31,141 bases of DNA from contig JBGVGI010000026.1 in NCBI GenBank assembly GCA_045121595.1, positions 1 to 31,141 on the forward strand, in the 5' to 3' direction. A program made the translations under genes and the position numbers. The notes under the pieces are model-generated. The model had not been told where the DNA came from. It did not search any database and worked only from the letters and a program-made list of their open reading frames with translations. This DNA is from Fumia sp045121595 (GTDB lineage Bacteria; Bacillota; Clostridia; Oscillospirales; Ruminococcaceae). Shown here in pieces: positions 8,303 through 17,755 of this stretch (position 1 is its first letter; every line of letters begins with the position of its first letter).

Positions 8303-11300
8303 ATGAAACTCAAAAGAATGTTAGCGTTGTTTCTTGCCGTTTCATGCGTAATCACGTCTTTCCCTGCAATGGAAGTTTTGGGTAAAGATTACGTGACAAC
8401 ACTTGAAAACATTGCGGAAGGCTGCAGTTATACTGTAACAGTGCCTCCCTCAGGATCCTACAAAGACAGTGGCGGGGAACTTACCGACGGTAAAAATGCA
8501 AGTATGAACTATTATGATGCTAACTGGGTTGGATTCGGAGGCGACACCAAAATCATCATAGACCTTGGTAGTGTTCAGGAATTCAGAGGTATCAAAGTAC
8601 ACAATCTCTGTAGTGCTGATGGTGGCATCCGAGGAACAAATTCCGTTAAAGTGGAATATTCAAATGATGCACAGAACTGGGAAACACTTATTGAGGAGCT
8701 TGCCGATCCTAAACACGGTGAATGGCACAACGAAATCGAAAGTTATGAATGTGCTGCCGAGACTCCCGTTGAAGCACAGTACGTAAGACTTTCTCCTTAC
8801 AAAACTGGTTCATGGCTCTTCATTTCCGAGGTAGAAGTTCTCGCTGACGTACCTCTTAAACCTGCTGTACCCGTAATTGAAGAAAGTGAATACTATGAAT
8901 CCCTTTTCTACGTAAGAGAGGGTGAGGATTATACACTCGAAGTTAAAGGTACGACTCAGGACCCGGGTGAAATCTCATATCAGTGGTATGAAAATGAACA
9001 GCCCGTAGGTACAAACTCTCCCACTTATACGATTGAAAACGTTTCTCTTTCCAAGAGTGGAAGTGCTTACTGGTGCGTTGTTACAAATACGCTTAACGAT
9101 ATGACTGCAACCAAACAGAGCAAGATGTCGATGATGAGCGTTGTAAAAGCTTCTGTTAATGCGGATTTCCCTGTGTTTAATACGGATTTGCCCACTGAAA
9201 TTGAGTTTAGCAAAACAGAGGGTATCAAGTTGTCCGTTGCCGCTTCTGTTACAGACGGCGGAACTCTTTCTTACCAGTGGTACAGAGATGGCGCTAAAAT
9301 CGGTACGAACAGCAACACTCTGACTCTTAACAATATAGACTTAAGTTACACAGGTACATATAAGGTTGTTGCTACAAACAAGAAAAATAATCTTATAAGA
9401 AGAACTACAAGTACCGAATGTCAGGTTACGGTAGTTCCCGACTTTGGCGAAAACCTTGTAAAAGGTATTGCGTATGATACAAATATCAGTGAAGACGGTA
9501 TGCTTCCCGGCTACGCCGATGCTGACCGCACAAAGCTCACAGACGAAGTTAAAACAACAACAGTTTCCGATGCTGAAAACGTTGGCTTTGGTATTAAAGA
9601 CGGTGGTGCTCAGGTAACATTCGTTATGGATGGTGCTAAAAATATCAGCGAAATCCATATAAACGCATATAACGATGCCGATAATGGTATCAATACTCCT
9701 GCAAACGTTGAAGTTTCAGGCTTTGTTGATAACAACTGGGTTACAATCTTTGAAGGCGGTATGACGTCTGATGCTGATAAAAAACAGCTTGTTATTACTG
9801 CTGACACACCCGTAAAAGCTTCTGCTCTTCGTTTTATGTTCAGTGACTACGGTGATTGGCTTGTTCTTGACGATTTTGCAGTATACGCTGAAAAATCAGG
9901 TCTCGTTGCTGACGGATATATAGCAGTTCAGGAGGGTGCTAACAACCTTGTTGCAGGTAAACCCTATGAAAAAACTGCCAAACCCGAAAGCAGTTATACG
10001 GATATCGACGATAAAGAGATTACCGACGGTATTTATGCTTCGGCAAACTACGTTCATTCCGGTTGGGTAGCTTATCAGACTGAAAAAGAGCCTGCATTTA
10101 TCTTTGACCTTGGATATGGTGCAACATTTGAAGAAGTAGCTGTTACTTCTCTTAACGATATTGCTCCCGGTATCAGATTCCCATCTCACTTTATCGTTGA
10201 AGTTTCCGATGATAAGGAAAACTGGGAAAAAGTTCTTACACGTTACTTTACTGTAAGTACTAAACAAGAAACTATCAAGAGAAGCGGTATCCTCGCTGAA
10301 CCTGTAACTTGCCGTTACGTTAAAGTAACCGTAGTGCGTGGTGGCGGCTGGAACTTCATCAGTGAAATTGAAATTTTCAAAACTGCTTCCGACAGTGCTG
10401 TTACAAATAACAACCTTGCACTCGGCACTTCTTACACGGCAACTAACGTATCTTCCGAAAGGCCCGATGGCGAAAATGCTTTGAAACTTACTGACGGACA
10501 TTCTTTTGCAACCGATGCAAAGAGTGCTACCTGGGTAGGATTTGAAGGCGATGCAGAAGTAGTTATCGACCTTAAAGGTGTCAAAGATTTCGAACAGATT
10601 ACTGCACGTTTTTCTGAAGACGGTTATGCTCTTCCTGATTCTGTAAAAGTATCTGTTTCAAACGATAAATCTGCATGGACTCCTGTTGCAGAAGCCTTCG
10701 TTACATCCAATGAATTCAATATGGATGCATCTGCAAACGGTTTCCGTTACGTTAAACTTAATATTGCTTCCGACGAAGCATTCCTCCTTGATGAAATCTG
10801 TGTACTCGAAGTTAAAGAAATATTTGATGAACAGATTCCCGACGAATTCTATAAAGACAAGAACAATTTAGCTCTTGAAAAGGATTACGTTGTTTCCTGG
10901 GATGCCTCCGAAACCTATCCCGACAGTAGTAAAGAACTTACTGATGGTGCCCGTGGTACTCACCTTTATTCTGATAAAAAATGGGCAGGATATCCCCTTA
11001 ACAATGGCGAAAAATTCTCTGTAACAGTTGACCTTGGTGCAGTTGAATCTTTCGAACAGGTTCAGGTTGGTATTCTTGAATCTTCAAGTCCCTCACTTTT
11101 AATTAAGTATCCTAAAGAACTCGTAATTGAATACTCTGTTGACGGTGTAAACTGGGACGTATACGTTGACGAAATGTTTGTCTACTACGAAGGTACAGGT
11201 ATTAAACGTCAGAACTACTTAGGCAGTGCTGAAGCTCAGTACGTTCGCTTTACTTTCACTCAGAACAGCATTTTGTTCCTCGATGAAATCGCAGTTTACA

Positions 11301-14272
11301 AGACCGAAGTCCCCGGTCTTGACTATGAGCTTGATCCCGATAGCGGTGCTTCTCTCAATATGGCAAGAGGAAAAGATTATACTGTTTCCCGTGATGCTGA
11401 TTACAGAGATATCGCAGGACTTCTTACCGACGGTATCTACGGTAACACAGGTACTGTATACGATAAAAACTGGACGGGCTTTAAAGGTGAAGAAGGTGCT
11501 GAAGTAGTAATCGACCTTGGTGAATTCTGTTCCGTTCAGGAAGTTATCATCTCAAGCCTTAACAGTGATGCAGCTTCTGTAACGACTCCCAAAAACGCTA
11601 AAGTATGGGCTTCCAACAGTGGTAAGGAATGGGCAGAGGTCGGTTCCTTCGCTGAAAACACCGATACAGGTGCTGTAGAAGTTATCTGGAACGGCGAAAG
11701 AGACGGCGTTATGGGTTCAAACGATTACGATATGATTTACACAAGATATATAAAGGTTTCCTTTGACGTTCCTGAAAACAAAACAGATTATGCATACCTT
11801 GACGAAATCAAAGTAATCGCAAAACGCGGTAAAACTTCTACTTCAGTACAGGCTGTTTTCAAGAACGTTGAATACAACCTTGCACTTAACAGAGAATATA
11901 CTTTCTCCCCCGTACACGTAAACAATCAGTTTGACGTTGACAACAAACAACTTACTGACGGTGTTCTCGGTGCGTTGGATGGTAACGATACCGCTTGGGT
12001 TCGTTGTAATGAAAACCAGTCCTACACAACCGACGCTGGTGATAAGGCAGTTATTCAGTCCTTCGTTGTTCCTCTGGTTGATGACGAGGACGACTATAAA
12101 TACGTTACCAAAGTAGAAACTCACTTCTTTGCTGAAGGCGGTTACGGCTCAGGTTCCGACTTCCCCTGGAACATCTGGACTTACGCTTCCAACGATGGTA
12201 TCAACTGGTTTATGCTTCAGGATAAACACTGGGACGTTTCTTCCCGTGTATGGTGGGGCGGTAACCTTAATTCCGGTTGGCGTACAGCGGGCAGAGACCT
12301 TATTGATCCTTCTGTAACGGCAATCAAAGCAAAATATATCCGTCTTGACTTTGAACTTTGCTATGGCGCATTAATAGATGAAGTCATTGTTTATGGTTAT
12401 GATGATGAAGTTGAAGGCTTTATGGAAATTCCTGAAGAAAAATGCAGGAAATTAGGTGACCCTGCAATAATCCGCGAAAAAGATGATGCTTTGTATCACG
12501 CTCAGGATTATCAGAAAGCAGGCGAATCAACAAGAGGAGTTCAGGATATGCTCCTTTGCTACAACGGTTATCAGTACAACGCTGCTCAGGACAGAGATTT
12601 GCAGGCATGGACAGAAGATATGTACTATCCTCACCTTGTTTACGTAAACGAAGATGGTGAAGCGGTTGACTATATGTTTGACTCGGTACTCTTCCTTGCT
12701 ATTATTGCAAAATCCAAGCGTCGTTTTACTTATGGTGCAGACAAAGGCTACGAAGCTACGTTTGAAGACTACGAATGGTATATGAACAAGCTCTTCAAAG
12801 AGGGCGGCGATATGGACGAGCTCAATAAGACGGCAAAACGTATTTCTGAAGAGTTCAATGACCCTGACTATAAAGTAAAAGTTACTGTAATGCATCCCGG
12901 TATTGATACTTCCGTACCTACGAAATTCGGTCCTATCGACGGCGTATATTACAACTTGTCCGAAGAAGCTGACTGGAAGTTTGTATGTGACTGGTGGATT
13001 AATGCCGTAATGGACGGTATGTTCTACGAGGATGGTACGTGTAAGTACGAATTCCTTGATTTCTCCGGTTTCTACTGGATGGACGAACAGGTCGGCTTTA
13101 CAACAAAATATATTACACACGTAGCAGACAGAACTCATAAACTCGGTTACAATTTCTATTGGATTCCTATGACTCAGGCAAACGGTGTTTTGTGGGCAAG
13201 AGACGTAGGATTTGATGCTATCGCATATCAGCCCAACCACTTCTTCGGTGAAGGTACAAATAACGATAGCAGTAATATATCCGCCGTTGGCAATAGCTGG
13301 ATAGACCACATCGCATATATGTGTAACTACTATAATATCGGTGTGGAAATGGAAATTGACTCCCGTTTCGTTCAGGATATGGACATCGGTAAATACAACC
13401 AGTGGATTGACTACCTCAATGGTGTTAAGAGAAACGGCCTTGACGGTAAAAACTCATGGCGTGCATGGTATACCTCACTTTATGCTATGATAGATGCTGC
13501 ACACTCTGATATCCCTGAAATCCGTAAGATTTACGATTATTCTTATCAGATTATGAAGGGTACTTACGAAATTCAGCCTCATATTACTGAATATTCCAAA
13601 CCCGGTAATGATAACGTGCTTGTTGACACAATCACAGGTCAGGGTGGCGGTGGCTCCGGCGGAGCTTACTACAAACCCGAAGAAGATACCGTTGTTGCTC
13701 CCGAAACTGCTGTAACTTCAGATGAAGGTTATACCTGGATGACAGGTAATAACGGTTACAGACTTAAAAATTCAAACGATGAATATGTAACCGGCTGGGC
13801 AGAAGTAGACGGCGAATGGTACTACCTTAACGCTGACGGCTATATGGCTACAGGTTGGGTAAAAGACGGCAATACGTGGTACTACTTAAGAAATAACGGT
13901 ACTATGGTATCAAATGGTTGGTACGCAGTTGACGGCGTATGGTATTACTTCGGTTCTACCGGTGCTATGAAACTGGGTTGGGTACTTGATAACTCAAGAT
14001 GGTACTATATGACGTCGTCAGGTGCTATGGCAAAAACTTGCTGGAAACAGATTGACGGCAAATGGTACTACTTCACAGGAAGCGGTGCTATGGCAACAGG
14101 TTGGGTAGCAGTTAACAATAACTGGTACTACCTTGATGAAAGCGGCGCTATGGTAACGGGATGGAAGCTTATCAAGGGTAGCTGGTACTACCTTGTTCCT
14201 GCAAATGGTGCTATGGCAAAAGACACAACCGTTGACGGCTACAAATTGGGCTCCGACGGTGCAATGATCTGA
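8303..14272 (+). CDS. Second giant surface protein, paralogue of the preceding gene
   Basis: A 1,989-residue paralogue of the neighbouring protein with the same domain order: signal peptide (about 1-27), discoidin-like domain (33-183), two Ig-like domains (190-283, 290-378), six further discoidin-like domains (380-1371), DUF4855 (about 1410-1753), a glycine-rich linker (GQGGGGSGGAYY), and seven CW repeats with WYY cores (1806-1989). The DUF4855 acids are retained: E1595 in FYWMDEQ and E1682 in GVEMEID. The start follows AAGGAGG closely. The pair most likely arose by tandem duplication. Divergence is spread over most domains, whereas the first Ig-like domain stays unusually similar at the DNA level. 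The C-terminus ends DGAMI, shorter than the DGVWV-type tail of its relatives. It is predicted to be secreted and held at the cell surface by its repeats. Substrate unknown. Confidence 0.9.
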   Translation: MKLKRMLALFLAVSCVITSFPAMEVLGKDYVTTLENIAEGCSYTVTVPPSGSYKDSGGELTDGKNASMNYYDANWVGFGGDTKIIIDLGSVQEFRGIKVHNLCSADGGIRGTNSVKVEYSNDAQNWETLIEELADPKHGEWHNEIESYECAAETPVEAQYVRLSPYKTGSWLFISEVEVLADVPLKPAVPVIEESEYYESLFYVREGEDYTLEVKGTTQDPGEISYQWYENEQPVGTNSPTYTIENVSLSKSGSAYWCVVTNTLNDMTATKQSKMSMMSVVKASVNADFPVFNTDLPTEIEFSKTEGIKLSVAASVTDGGTLSYQWYRDGAKIGTNSNTLTLNNIDLSYTGTYKVVATNKKNNLIRRTTSTECQVTVVPDFGENLVKGIAYDTNISEDGMLPGYADADRTKLTDEVKTTTVSDAENVGFGIKDGGAQVTFVMDGAKNISEIHINAYNDADNGINTPANVEVSGFVDNNWVTIFEGGMTSDADKKQLVITADTPVKASALRFMFSDYGDWLVLDDFAVYAEKSGLVADGYIAVQEGANNLVAGKPYEKTAKPESSYTDIDDKEITDGIYASANYVHSGWVAYQTEKEPAFIFDLGYGATFEEVAVTSLNDIAPGIRFPSHFIVEVSDDKENWEKVLTRYFTVSTKQETIKRSGILAEPVTCRYVKVTVVRGGGWNFISEIEIFKTASDSAVTNNNLALGTSYTATNVSSERPDGENALKLTDGHSFATDAKSATWVGFEGDAEVVIDLKGVKDFEQITARFSEDGYALPDSVKVSVSNDKSAWTPVAEAFVTSNEFNMDASANGFRYVKLNIASDEAFLLDEICVLEVKEIFDEQIPDEFYKDKNNLALEKDYVVSWDASETYPDSSKELTDGARGTHLYSDKKWAGYPLNNGEKFSVTVDLGAVESFEQVQVGILESSSPSLLIKYPKELVIEYSVDGVNWDVYVDEMFVYYEGTGIKRQNYLGSAEAQYVRFTFTQNSILFLDEIAVYKTEVPGLDYELDPDSGASLNMARGKDYTVSRDADYRDIAGLLTDGIYGNTGTVYDKNWTGFKGEEGAEVVIDLGEFCSVQEVIISSLNSDAASVTTPKNAKVWASNSGKEWAEVGSFAENTDTGAVEVIWNGERDGVMGSNDYDMIYTRYIKVSFDVPENKTDYAYLDEIKVIAKRGKTSTSVQAVFKNVEYNLALNREYTFSPVHVNNQFDVDNKQLTDGVLGALDGNDTAWVRCNENQSYTTDAGDKAVIQSFVVPLVDDEDDYKYVTKVETHFFAEGGYGSGSDFPWNIWTYASNDGINWFMLQDKHWDVSSRVWWGGNLNSGWRTAGRDLIDPSVTAIKAKYIRLDFELCYGALIDEVIVYGYDDEVEGFMEIPEEKCRKLGDPAIIREKDDALYHAQDYQKAGESTRGVQDMLLCYNGYQYNAAQDRDLQAWTEDMYYPHLVYVNEDGEAVDYMFDSVLFLAIIAKSKRRFTYGADKGYEATFEDYEWYMNKLFKEGGDMDELNKTAKRISEEFNDPDYKVKVTVMHPGIDTSVPTKFGPIDGVYYNLSEEADWKFVCDWWINAVMDGMFYEDGTCKYEFLDFSGFYWMDEQVGFTTKYITHVADRTHKLGYNFYWIPMTQANGVLWARDVGFDAIAYQPNHFFGEGTNNDSSNISAVGNSWIDHIAYMCNYYNIGVEMEIDSRFVQDMDIGKYNQWIDYLNGVKRNGLDGKNSWRAWYTSLYAMIDAAHSDIPEIRKIYDYSYQIMKGTYEIQPHITEYSKPGNDNVLVDTITGQGGGGSGGAYYKPEEDTVVAPETAVTSDEGYTWMTGNNGYRLKNSNDEYVTGWAEVDGEWYYLNADGYMATGWVKDGNTWYYLRNNGTMVSNGWYAVDGVWYYFGSTGAMKLGWVLDNSRWYYMTSSGAMAKTCWKQIDGKWYYFTGSGAMATGWVAVNNNWYYLDESGAMVTGWKLIKGSWYYLVPANGAMAKDTTVDGYKLGSDGAMI

Positions 14273-14300
14273 TTACTTCTCCATTTTAGTAAAATACTTT

Positions 14301-14362
14301 AAGCTTTTTAACTGAGGCATATACCAAAAGACGTTGAGGGGTGTATGCCTCGGGAAAAGCTT
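14301..14362 (+). promoter_or_regulatory. Long two-part hairpin between surface-protein genes
   Basis: GAGGCATATACC (14314-14325) pairs with GGTGTATGCCTC (14340-14351) with one wobble. An outer stem AAGCTTTT (14301-14308) pairs with AAAAGCTT (14355-14362). No U-tract follows and no promoter is evident before the next gene, so this looks more like an mRNA processing, stability or partial read-through structure than a full terminator. Confidence 0.55.
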
Positions 14363-14416
14363 ACAGAAACAAGAGGACGTAAAATAAATTGAATTTAAAC
14401 TGAAAGGAAGAAGAAA

Positions 14417-16624
14417 ATGAAGAAATTTTTGGCATTGATTATGGCTGTTATCACAGCCGTTTCAGTATTTGCAGGTTCTGTATCTGCAATGCTTCAGATC
14501 GATACTTATATAGAAACCGAAGCATATCTTGATGCTTATAAAGCTACGGTAGTAGAAGTTCTGGACAAAAGAATTATCGTTACTCAGCCTCAGTACGGAA
14601 CGGGTGCAAAAGATATTGTAACAGAAATTTCCACGATTGAAGATCTTATTGAGTTTGTTGATCATCTTGAACTTGGTGAACCTTCTGGTACTCCTGTTAT
14701 CTTTGAAGCACAGAAAGAACTTACAGAAAACGAAAACCTCAGATACGGTACAATTTATATGTACGACTATGATAAAAATCTCGATGCTTCTACAGACAAA
14801 AAGTATGCAAAAGCCTTGGAAGAGTTTGAAGAAATCGTAAACGAGTTGCGTGGTGCCAAGCCTTCAAAGGTCGATATTGATTTTAATGATTTCCGTGAAG
14901 CGTGGATCGAAGCGTATAATGCTACTACTATAAAAGGTCAGTCCAATATACCCGAATCCCGCGAACAGGCTGTTGATGCGGTAAAGGCGATACTTTGGGA
15001 CGTTTATAAGTACAATAAATCAAATGACTACGGTACGGCAAGTATTCCTGATCCTTCTTACTTCACTTATGAAGATTACTCCCGCTTGAATATGTACACT
15101 TTGATCAAGAAGGCTTATGATTTTCCAAGAAGCAGTTCCAACATCAATAATGCTGAAACTTCTGAAATGTTTTACCTTGCAAACGAGTATGAAAGAGTAT
15201 TAGGCATTGCCGAACGTGCAAACACCGATGACGCTGAATACGATTACTACGAATTGTATGACCAGGTTTCAAAGTTTAAGTCCACTGACTTTACATCTGA
15301 TAACTGGGCAAAATTCAACGAATATCTTGACAAGGCTGAAGAAATTGCCTCCACAGCGGCAACTGTTACCGACTGGGAAGATGCTTTGGCAGAACTTAAA
15401 AACGCAAATAACGTTAAAGGTATCCCGGTGAAAATTACAGAAATGCAGAGAGCTTTGATGTCTGTATACGTTAATGAAGACGGTGAATCTAAAGTTGATT
15501 ATCTTAAGGAAACTTATACAGGCCTTGCTTCTGATTACTGCATTTATGACGAAGCTGACTTCCGTGTGAGAAGTGACGGTAAAGGCGGTTATATCTATTC
15601 CGAAGAATGGACAGATTTCGTTAAAAACTATTATGATACAACTGAATCTTTTTCAGGTCTTTTTATAAGCGAATACTCTGCTTATACAAAACTTTATTCT
15701 CTCTGGGAAAAGGTTAAGAAAAGCTCCACAGGTGCAAAACAGAGTGAAGTTAACGAAGCACTCGATAATTTCTATGCCGCTGTCGATAAGTTGACTCCTA
15801 CAGATGGTAAGGTTGACGGATGGCGTCTTGTAATGCTTAAAAACTACGTTGACAAAGCTAACGCTCTCAACGAAGAAGACTTTGTTACAACAAACAAAAA
15901 ATGGGCAACACTTGAGGGTGCTGTTGAAGATGCTGAAAATACTTTGAGAAAAACAAATCCTTCCGACGGTGAGCTCACAAAAGTAACAACACTTCTCGAA
16001 AAAGCTCTCAACGAAGTACTTGTAAATGCAAAATCTGTTCCTTCTAATATGAAGAAAGAACTCAAAGAACTTATCGCTAAAGCTGACAGACTTATTGCTA
16101 ACGTAACAACTCAGTCAGGTGCTCAGGTTGTTGCTTTGAGAGATGCTGCTGAAGAAGGCGCTGAAGTATATGGCAATATCGATGACACATATACAAACCC
16201 TGATAAAGCTACAATCTCTGAAGTAAAAGCTGCAATTGAAGCTTTGAACGAAGCTATTGCTGACTTCTCTACAACAAAAGGTTGGGTACAGACAGACGGC
16301 AAATGGTACTACGACGATTACGCTGACGGCTGGTACAAGATTGGCGAAACATGGTATATGTTCAACGCTGACGGTACTTTGAAAGTAAGCGAATGGTTCA
16401 AAGTTGACGGTAAATGGTACTGGTCCAACTCCAACGGTGGTATGGTAGTAGGCTGGGCTAAAGTTGACGGCAAATGGTACTTCTTCGACCAGGGTAACGC
16501 TATGAAGACAGGTTGGGTTAAAACGGGCGGTCTCTGGTACTACCTCACAGAATCCGGTGCTATGGCTACAAACACAACTGTTGACGGTTACAAAATTGAC
16601 GCTGACGGTGTTTGGGTAGGATAA
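14417..16624 (+). CDS. Secreted helical protein with FIVAR-like modules and C-terminal choline-binding-type repeats
   Basis: A 735-residue secreted protein whose start is fixed by AAAGGAAG about 9 bases upstream. A signal peptide (MKKFLALIMAVITAVSVFAG) precedes a long, mostly helical and acidic region (about 30-610) without a recognisable catalytic domain. Parts of it, such as DFTSDNWAKFNEYLDKAEEI and DFVTTNKKWATLEGAVEDAE, have the spacing of FIVAR-type three-helix modules found in Gram-positive surface proteins. Residues 620-735 are five CW repeats with WYY/WYM/WYW/WYF cores and end in TTVDGYKIDADGVWV, the same tail type as the two giant proteins. It is probably a spacer or adhesin held to the wall by its repeats. 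It follows the second DUF4855 gene by 144 bases with no clear promoter of its own, so co-transcription is possible. Confidence 0.85.
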   Translation: MKKFLALIMAVITAVSVFAGSVSAMLQIDTYIETEAYLDAYKATVVEVLDKRIIVTQPQYGTGAKDIVTEISTIEDLIEFVDHLELGEPSGTPVIFEAQKELTENENLRYGTIYMYDYDKNLDASTDKKYAKALEEFEEIVNELRGAKPSKVDIDFNDFREAWIEAYNATTIKGQSNIPESREQAVDAVKAILWDVYKYNKSNDYGTASIPDPSYFTYEDYSRLNMYTLIKKAYDFPRSSSNINNAETSEMFYLANEYERVLGIAERANTDDAEYDYYELYDQVSKFKSTDFTSDNWAKFNEYLDKAEEIASTAATVTDWEDALAELKNANNVKGIPVKITEMQRALMSVYVNEDGESKVDYLKETYTGLASDYCIYDEADFRVRSDGKGGYIYSEEWTDFVKNYYDTTESFSGLFISEYSAYTKLYSLWEKVKKSSTGAKQSEVNEALDNFYAAVDKLTPTDGKVDGWRLVMLKNYVDKANALNEEDFVTTNKKWATLEGAVEDAENTLRKTNPSDGELTKVTTLLEKALNEVLVNAKSVPSNMKKELKELIAKADRLIANVTTQSGAQVVALRDAAEEGAEVYGNIDDTYTNPDKATISEVKAAIEALNEAIADFSTTKGWVQTDGKWYYDDYADGWYKIGETWYMFNADGTLKVSEWFKVDGKWYWSNSNGGMVVGWAKVDGKWYFFDQGNAMKTGWVKTGGLWYYLTESGAMATNTTVDGYKIDADGVWVG

Positions 16625-16626
16625 AT

Positions 16627-16650
16627 CCCCCTTATATATCTCTTTTTCTT
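16627..16650 (+). repeat. Conserved post-stop box, copy 2
   Basis: CCCCCTTATATATCTCTTTT followed by TCTT starts two bases after the stop codon and precedes the terminator. It matches the boxes at 7961 and 16838. Confidence 0.6.
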
Positions 16651-16656
16651 AAAGGG

Positions 16657-16688
16657 AGAGCCCTCTTATGAGGGCTCTTTCTTTTGAT
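16657..16688 (+). terminator. Terminator after the helical surface protein gene
   Basis: AGAGCCCTC (16657-16665) and GAGGGCTCT (16670-16678) form a perfect 9-base stem with a TTAT loop, followed by TTCTTTTG. Confidence 0.9.
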
Positions 16689-16780
16689 TTTGGCAAATTA
16701 AACAAATTAAGAACCGCAAATTTGTTCAAATTAACAATGAGAAAAACAACATCTATACAATTATTTGTTGAATTTATGCA

Positions 16781-16897
16781 TTTACATTTCTTTTAAGTCG
16801 TGTATAATAATATTATAATGATAATTTTTTGACAATTCCCCCTTATATATATCTCTTTTTCTTGTGAGAAGGCTCAGGATTTTTTCCTGAGCCTTTT
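16781..16897 (+). ncRNA. Promoter-box-terminator cassette without an ORF: candidate small RNA or leader
   Basis: TTTACA (16781-16786) and TATAAT (16803-16808), spaced 16 bases, would start a transcript near 16815. It then contains a third copy of the post-stop box (16838-16863) and ends at a hairpin, AAGGCTCAGGA (16869-16879) with TCCTGAGCCTT (16885-16895), followed by a short T-run. No ORF lies inside. The product would be about 80 bases. Alternatives are an attenuated leader for the LCP-like gene at 16951, which has no other visible promoter, or the remnant of a deleted surface-protein gene. No other gene is seen in 16625-16950. Confidence 0.4.
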
Positions 16898-16950
16898 CGC
16901 ATATTTATCTTAAAACGGGCGATACTTTCTAAAAAAGTGAGAGGAATTTT

Positions 16951-17739
16951 ATGAAAAAAGAAAAATCGCCTTACAGTATCGTAGCAATTTCCTTTGTGAT
17001 AACTTTTTCGGCACTTATAATCGTGATTATGCTTACACTTTCTGCCACAGTTTTACGAAAAAATGAAAACAAGGAAGAGCCTTCCGACCTTTCGATGTCC
17101 TATTACACCCCTGACAGTGAGGATGCTTTCAAAATGCTTTTGATTTACTGCAGAGAAAAAAGTGAGCCGCCCCTTTGCTACACAGTAGTGGATTTTAATC
17201 CGTCGGATGCGTCTGTTAACCTTATAAACATTCCCACCGATATAAAAGTTACGGTCAATACGAGAACTGATACCTTAAACGGGCATTATGACTATGCGGG
17301 ATGTGAGAATGCAAAGTATGCCGCTTCAAATATTCTGCTTTCCGACATTGACCGATATGCGAGGATAGACGGTAACGGACTTATGAATATAATCGATGCT
17401 TTTGGTGGAATTGAGGGGGTTTTCCCCGAAGCTTTCACGGGGGAGAGGGTATCACTTCCCGTGGGTCGGCATCTTTTAAGCGGTAAGACCGTCTTAAATC
17501 TTTTGGAAGAAGAAAACTCCGTTTTCAGGTCGTTTGAAGATTTTTTTAAAAAATGGCTTGAAGAAAAATCAAAAGGGGATATTGAACCGAAAGGCGATTA
17601 TCTTTTCACAGTTTTTGTAAACAACACTGATACCGATGTAACTCAGTTTGATTTTGCGTCACACAAAAAAGCGATAAGGTATTTTTTGCAGTCTGAAAAC
17701 CAAAAAATAAGGATAAAAAAAGTAACGGCAGAGCCTTAA
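16951..17739 (+). CDS. Membrane-anchored LCP (LytR-CpsA-Psr)-like protein lacking key arginines
   Basis: A 262-residue protein with one N-terminal membrane segment (about 9-33) and an extracellular domain that aligns by eye with LCP proteins, which transfer glycopolymers such as teichoic acids from lipid carriers to peptidoglycan. Matching landmarks are VNLINIPTDIKV (cf. the SIPRD motif), the LNGHYDYAGCENAKYAA segment, DIDRYARIDGNGLMNIIDAF and GGIEGVFPEAF. The arginine of SIPRD is threonine here, and the R-x-R stretch expected after the GRHLLSGKTVLNLL segment reads EEENSVFRS. These arginines contact pyrophosphate in active enzymes, so this member may be inactive or regulatory. Its wall context, next to choline-binding-type proteins and choline genes, fits a role in polymer attachment. 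AGAGG precedes the start, and the stop lies inside a bidirectional terminator shared with nagA. Confidence 0.7.
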   Translation: MKKEKSPYSIVAISFVITFSALIIVIMLTLSATVLRKNENKEEPSDLSMSYYTPDSEDAFKMLLIYCREKSEPPLCYTVVDFNPSDASVNLINIPTDIKVTVNTRTDTLNGHYDYAGCENAKYAASNILLSDIDRYARIDGNGLMNIIDAFGGIEGVFPEAFTGERVSLPVGRHLLSGKTVLNLLEEENSVFRSFEDFFKKWLEEKSKGDIEPKGDYLFTVFVNNTDTDVTQFDFASHKKAIRYFLQSENQKIRIKKVTAEP

Positions 17740-17750
17740 GACTCTGCCGT
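17725..17750. terminator. Bidirectional terminator between the LCP-like gene and nagA
   Basis: ACGGCAGAG (17725-17733) and CTCTGCCGT (17742-17750) form a 9-base stem around an 8-base loop holding most of the LCP-like stop codon. Read on the minus strand it is followed by TTACTTTTTTTATCC, a good U-tract for nagA; the plus-strand tail is weak. Confidence 0.8.
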
Positions 17751-17755
17751 ATTGC

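Noticed and set aside
12527..13309. A 260-codon minus-strand ORF opposite the DUF4855 domain
   Set aside because: The plus-strand frame has clear domain content; the antisense frame has no recognisable features or start signal.
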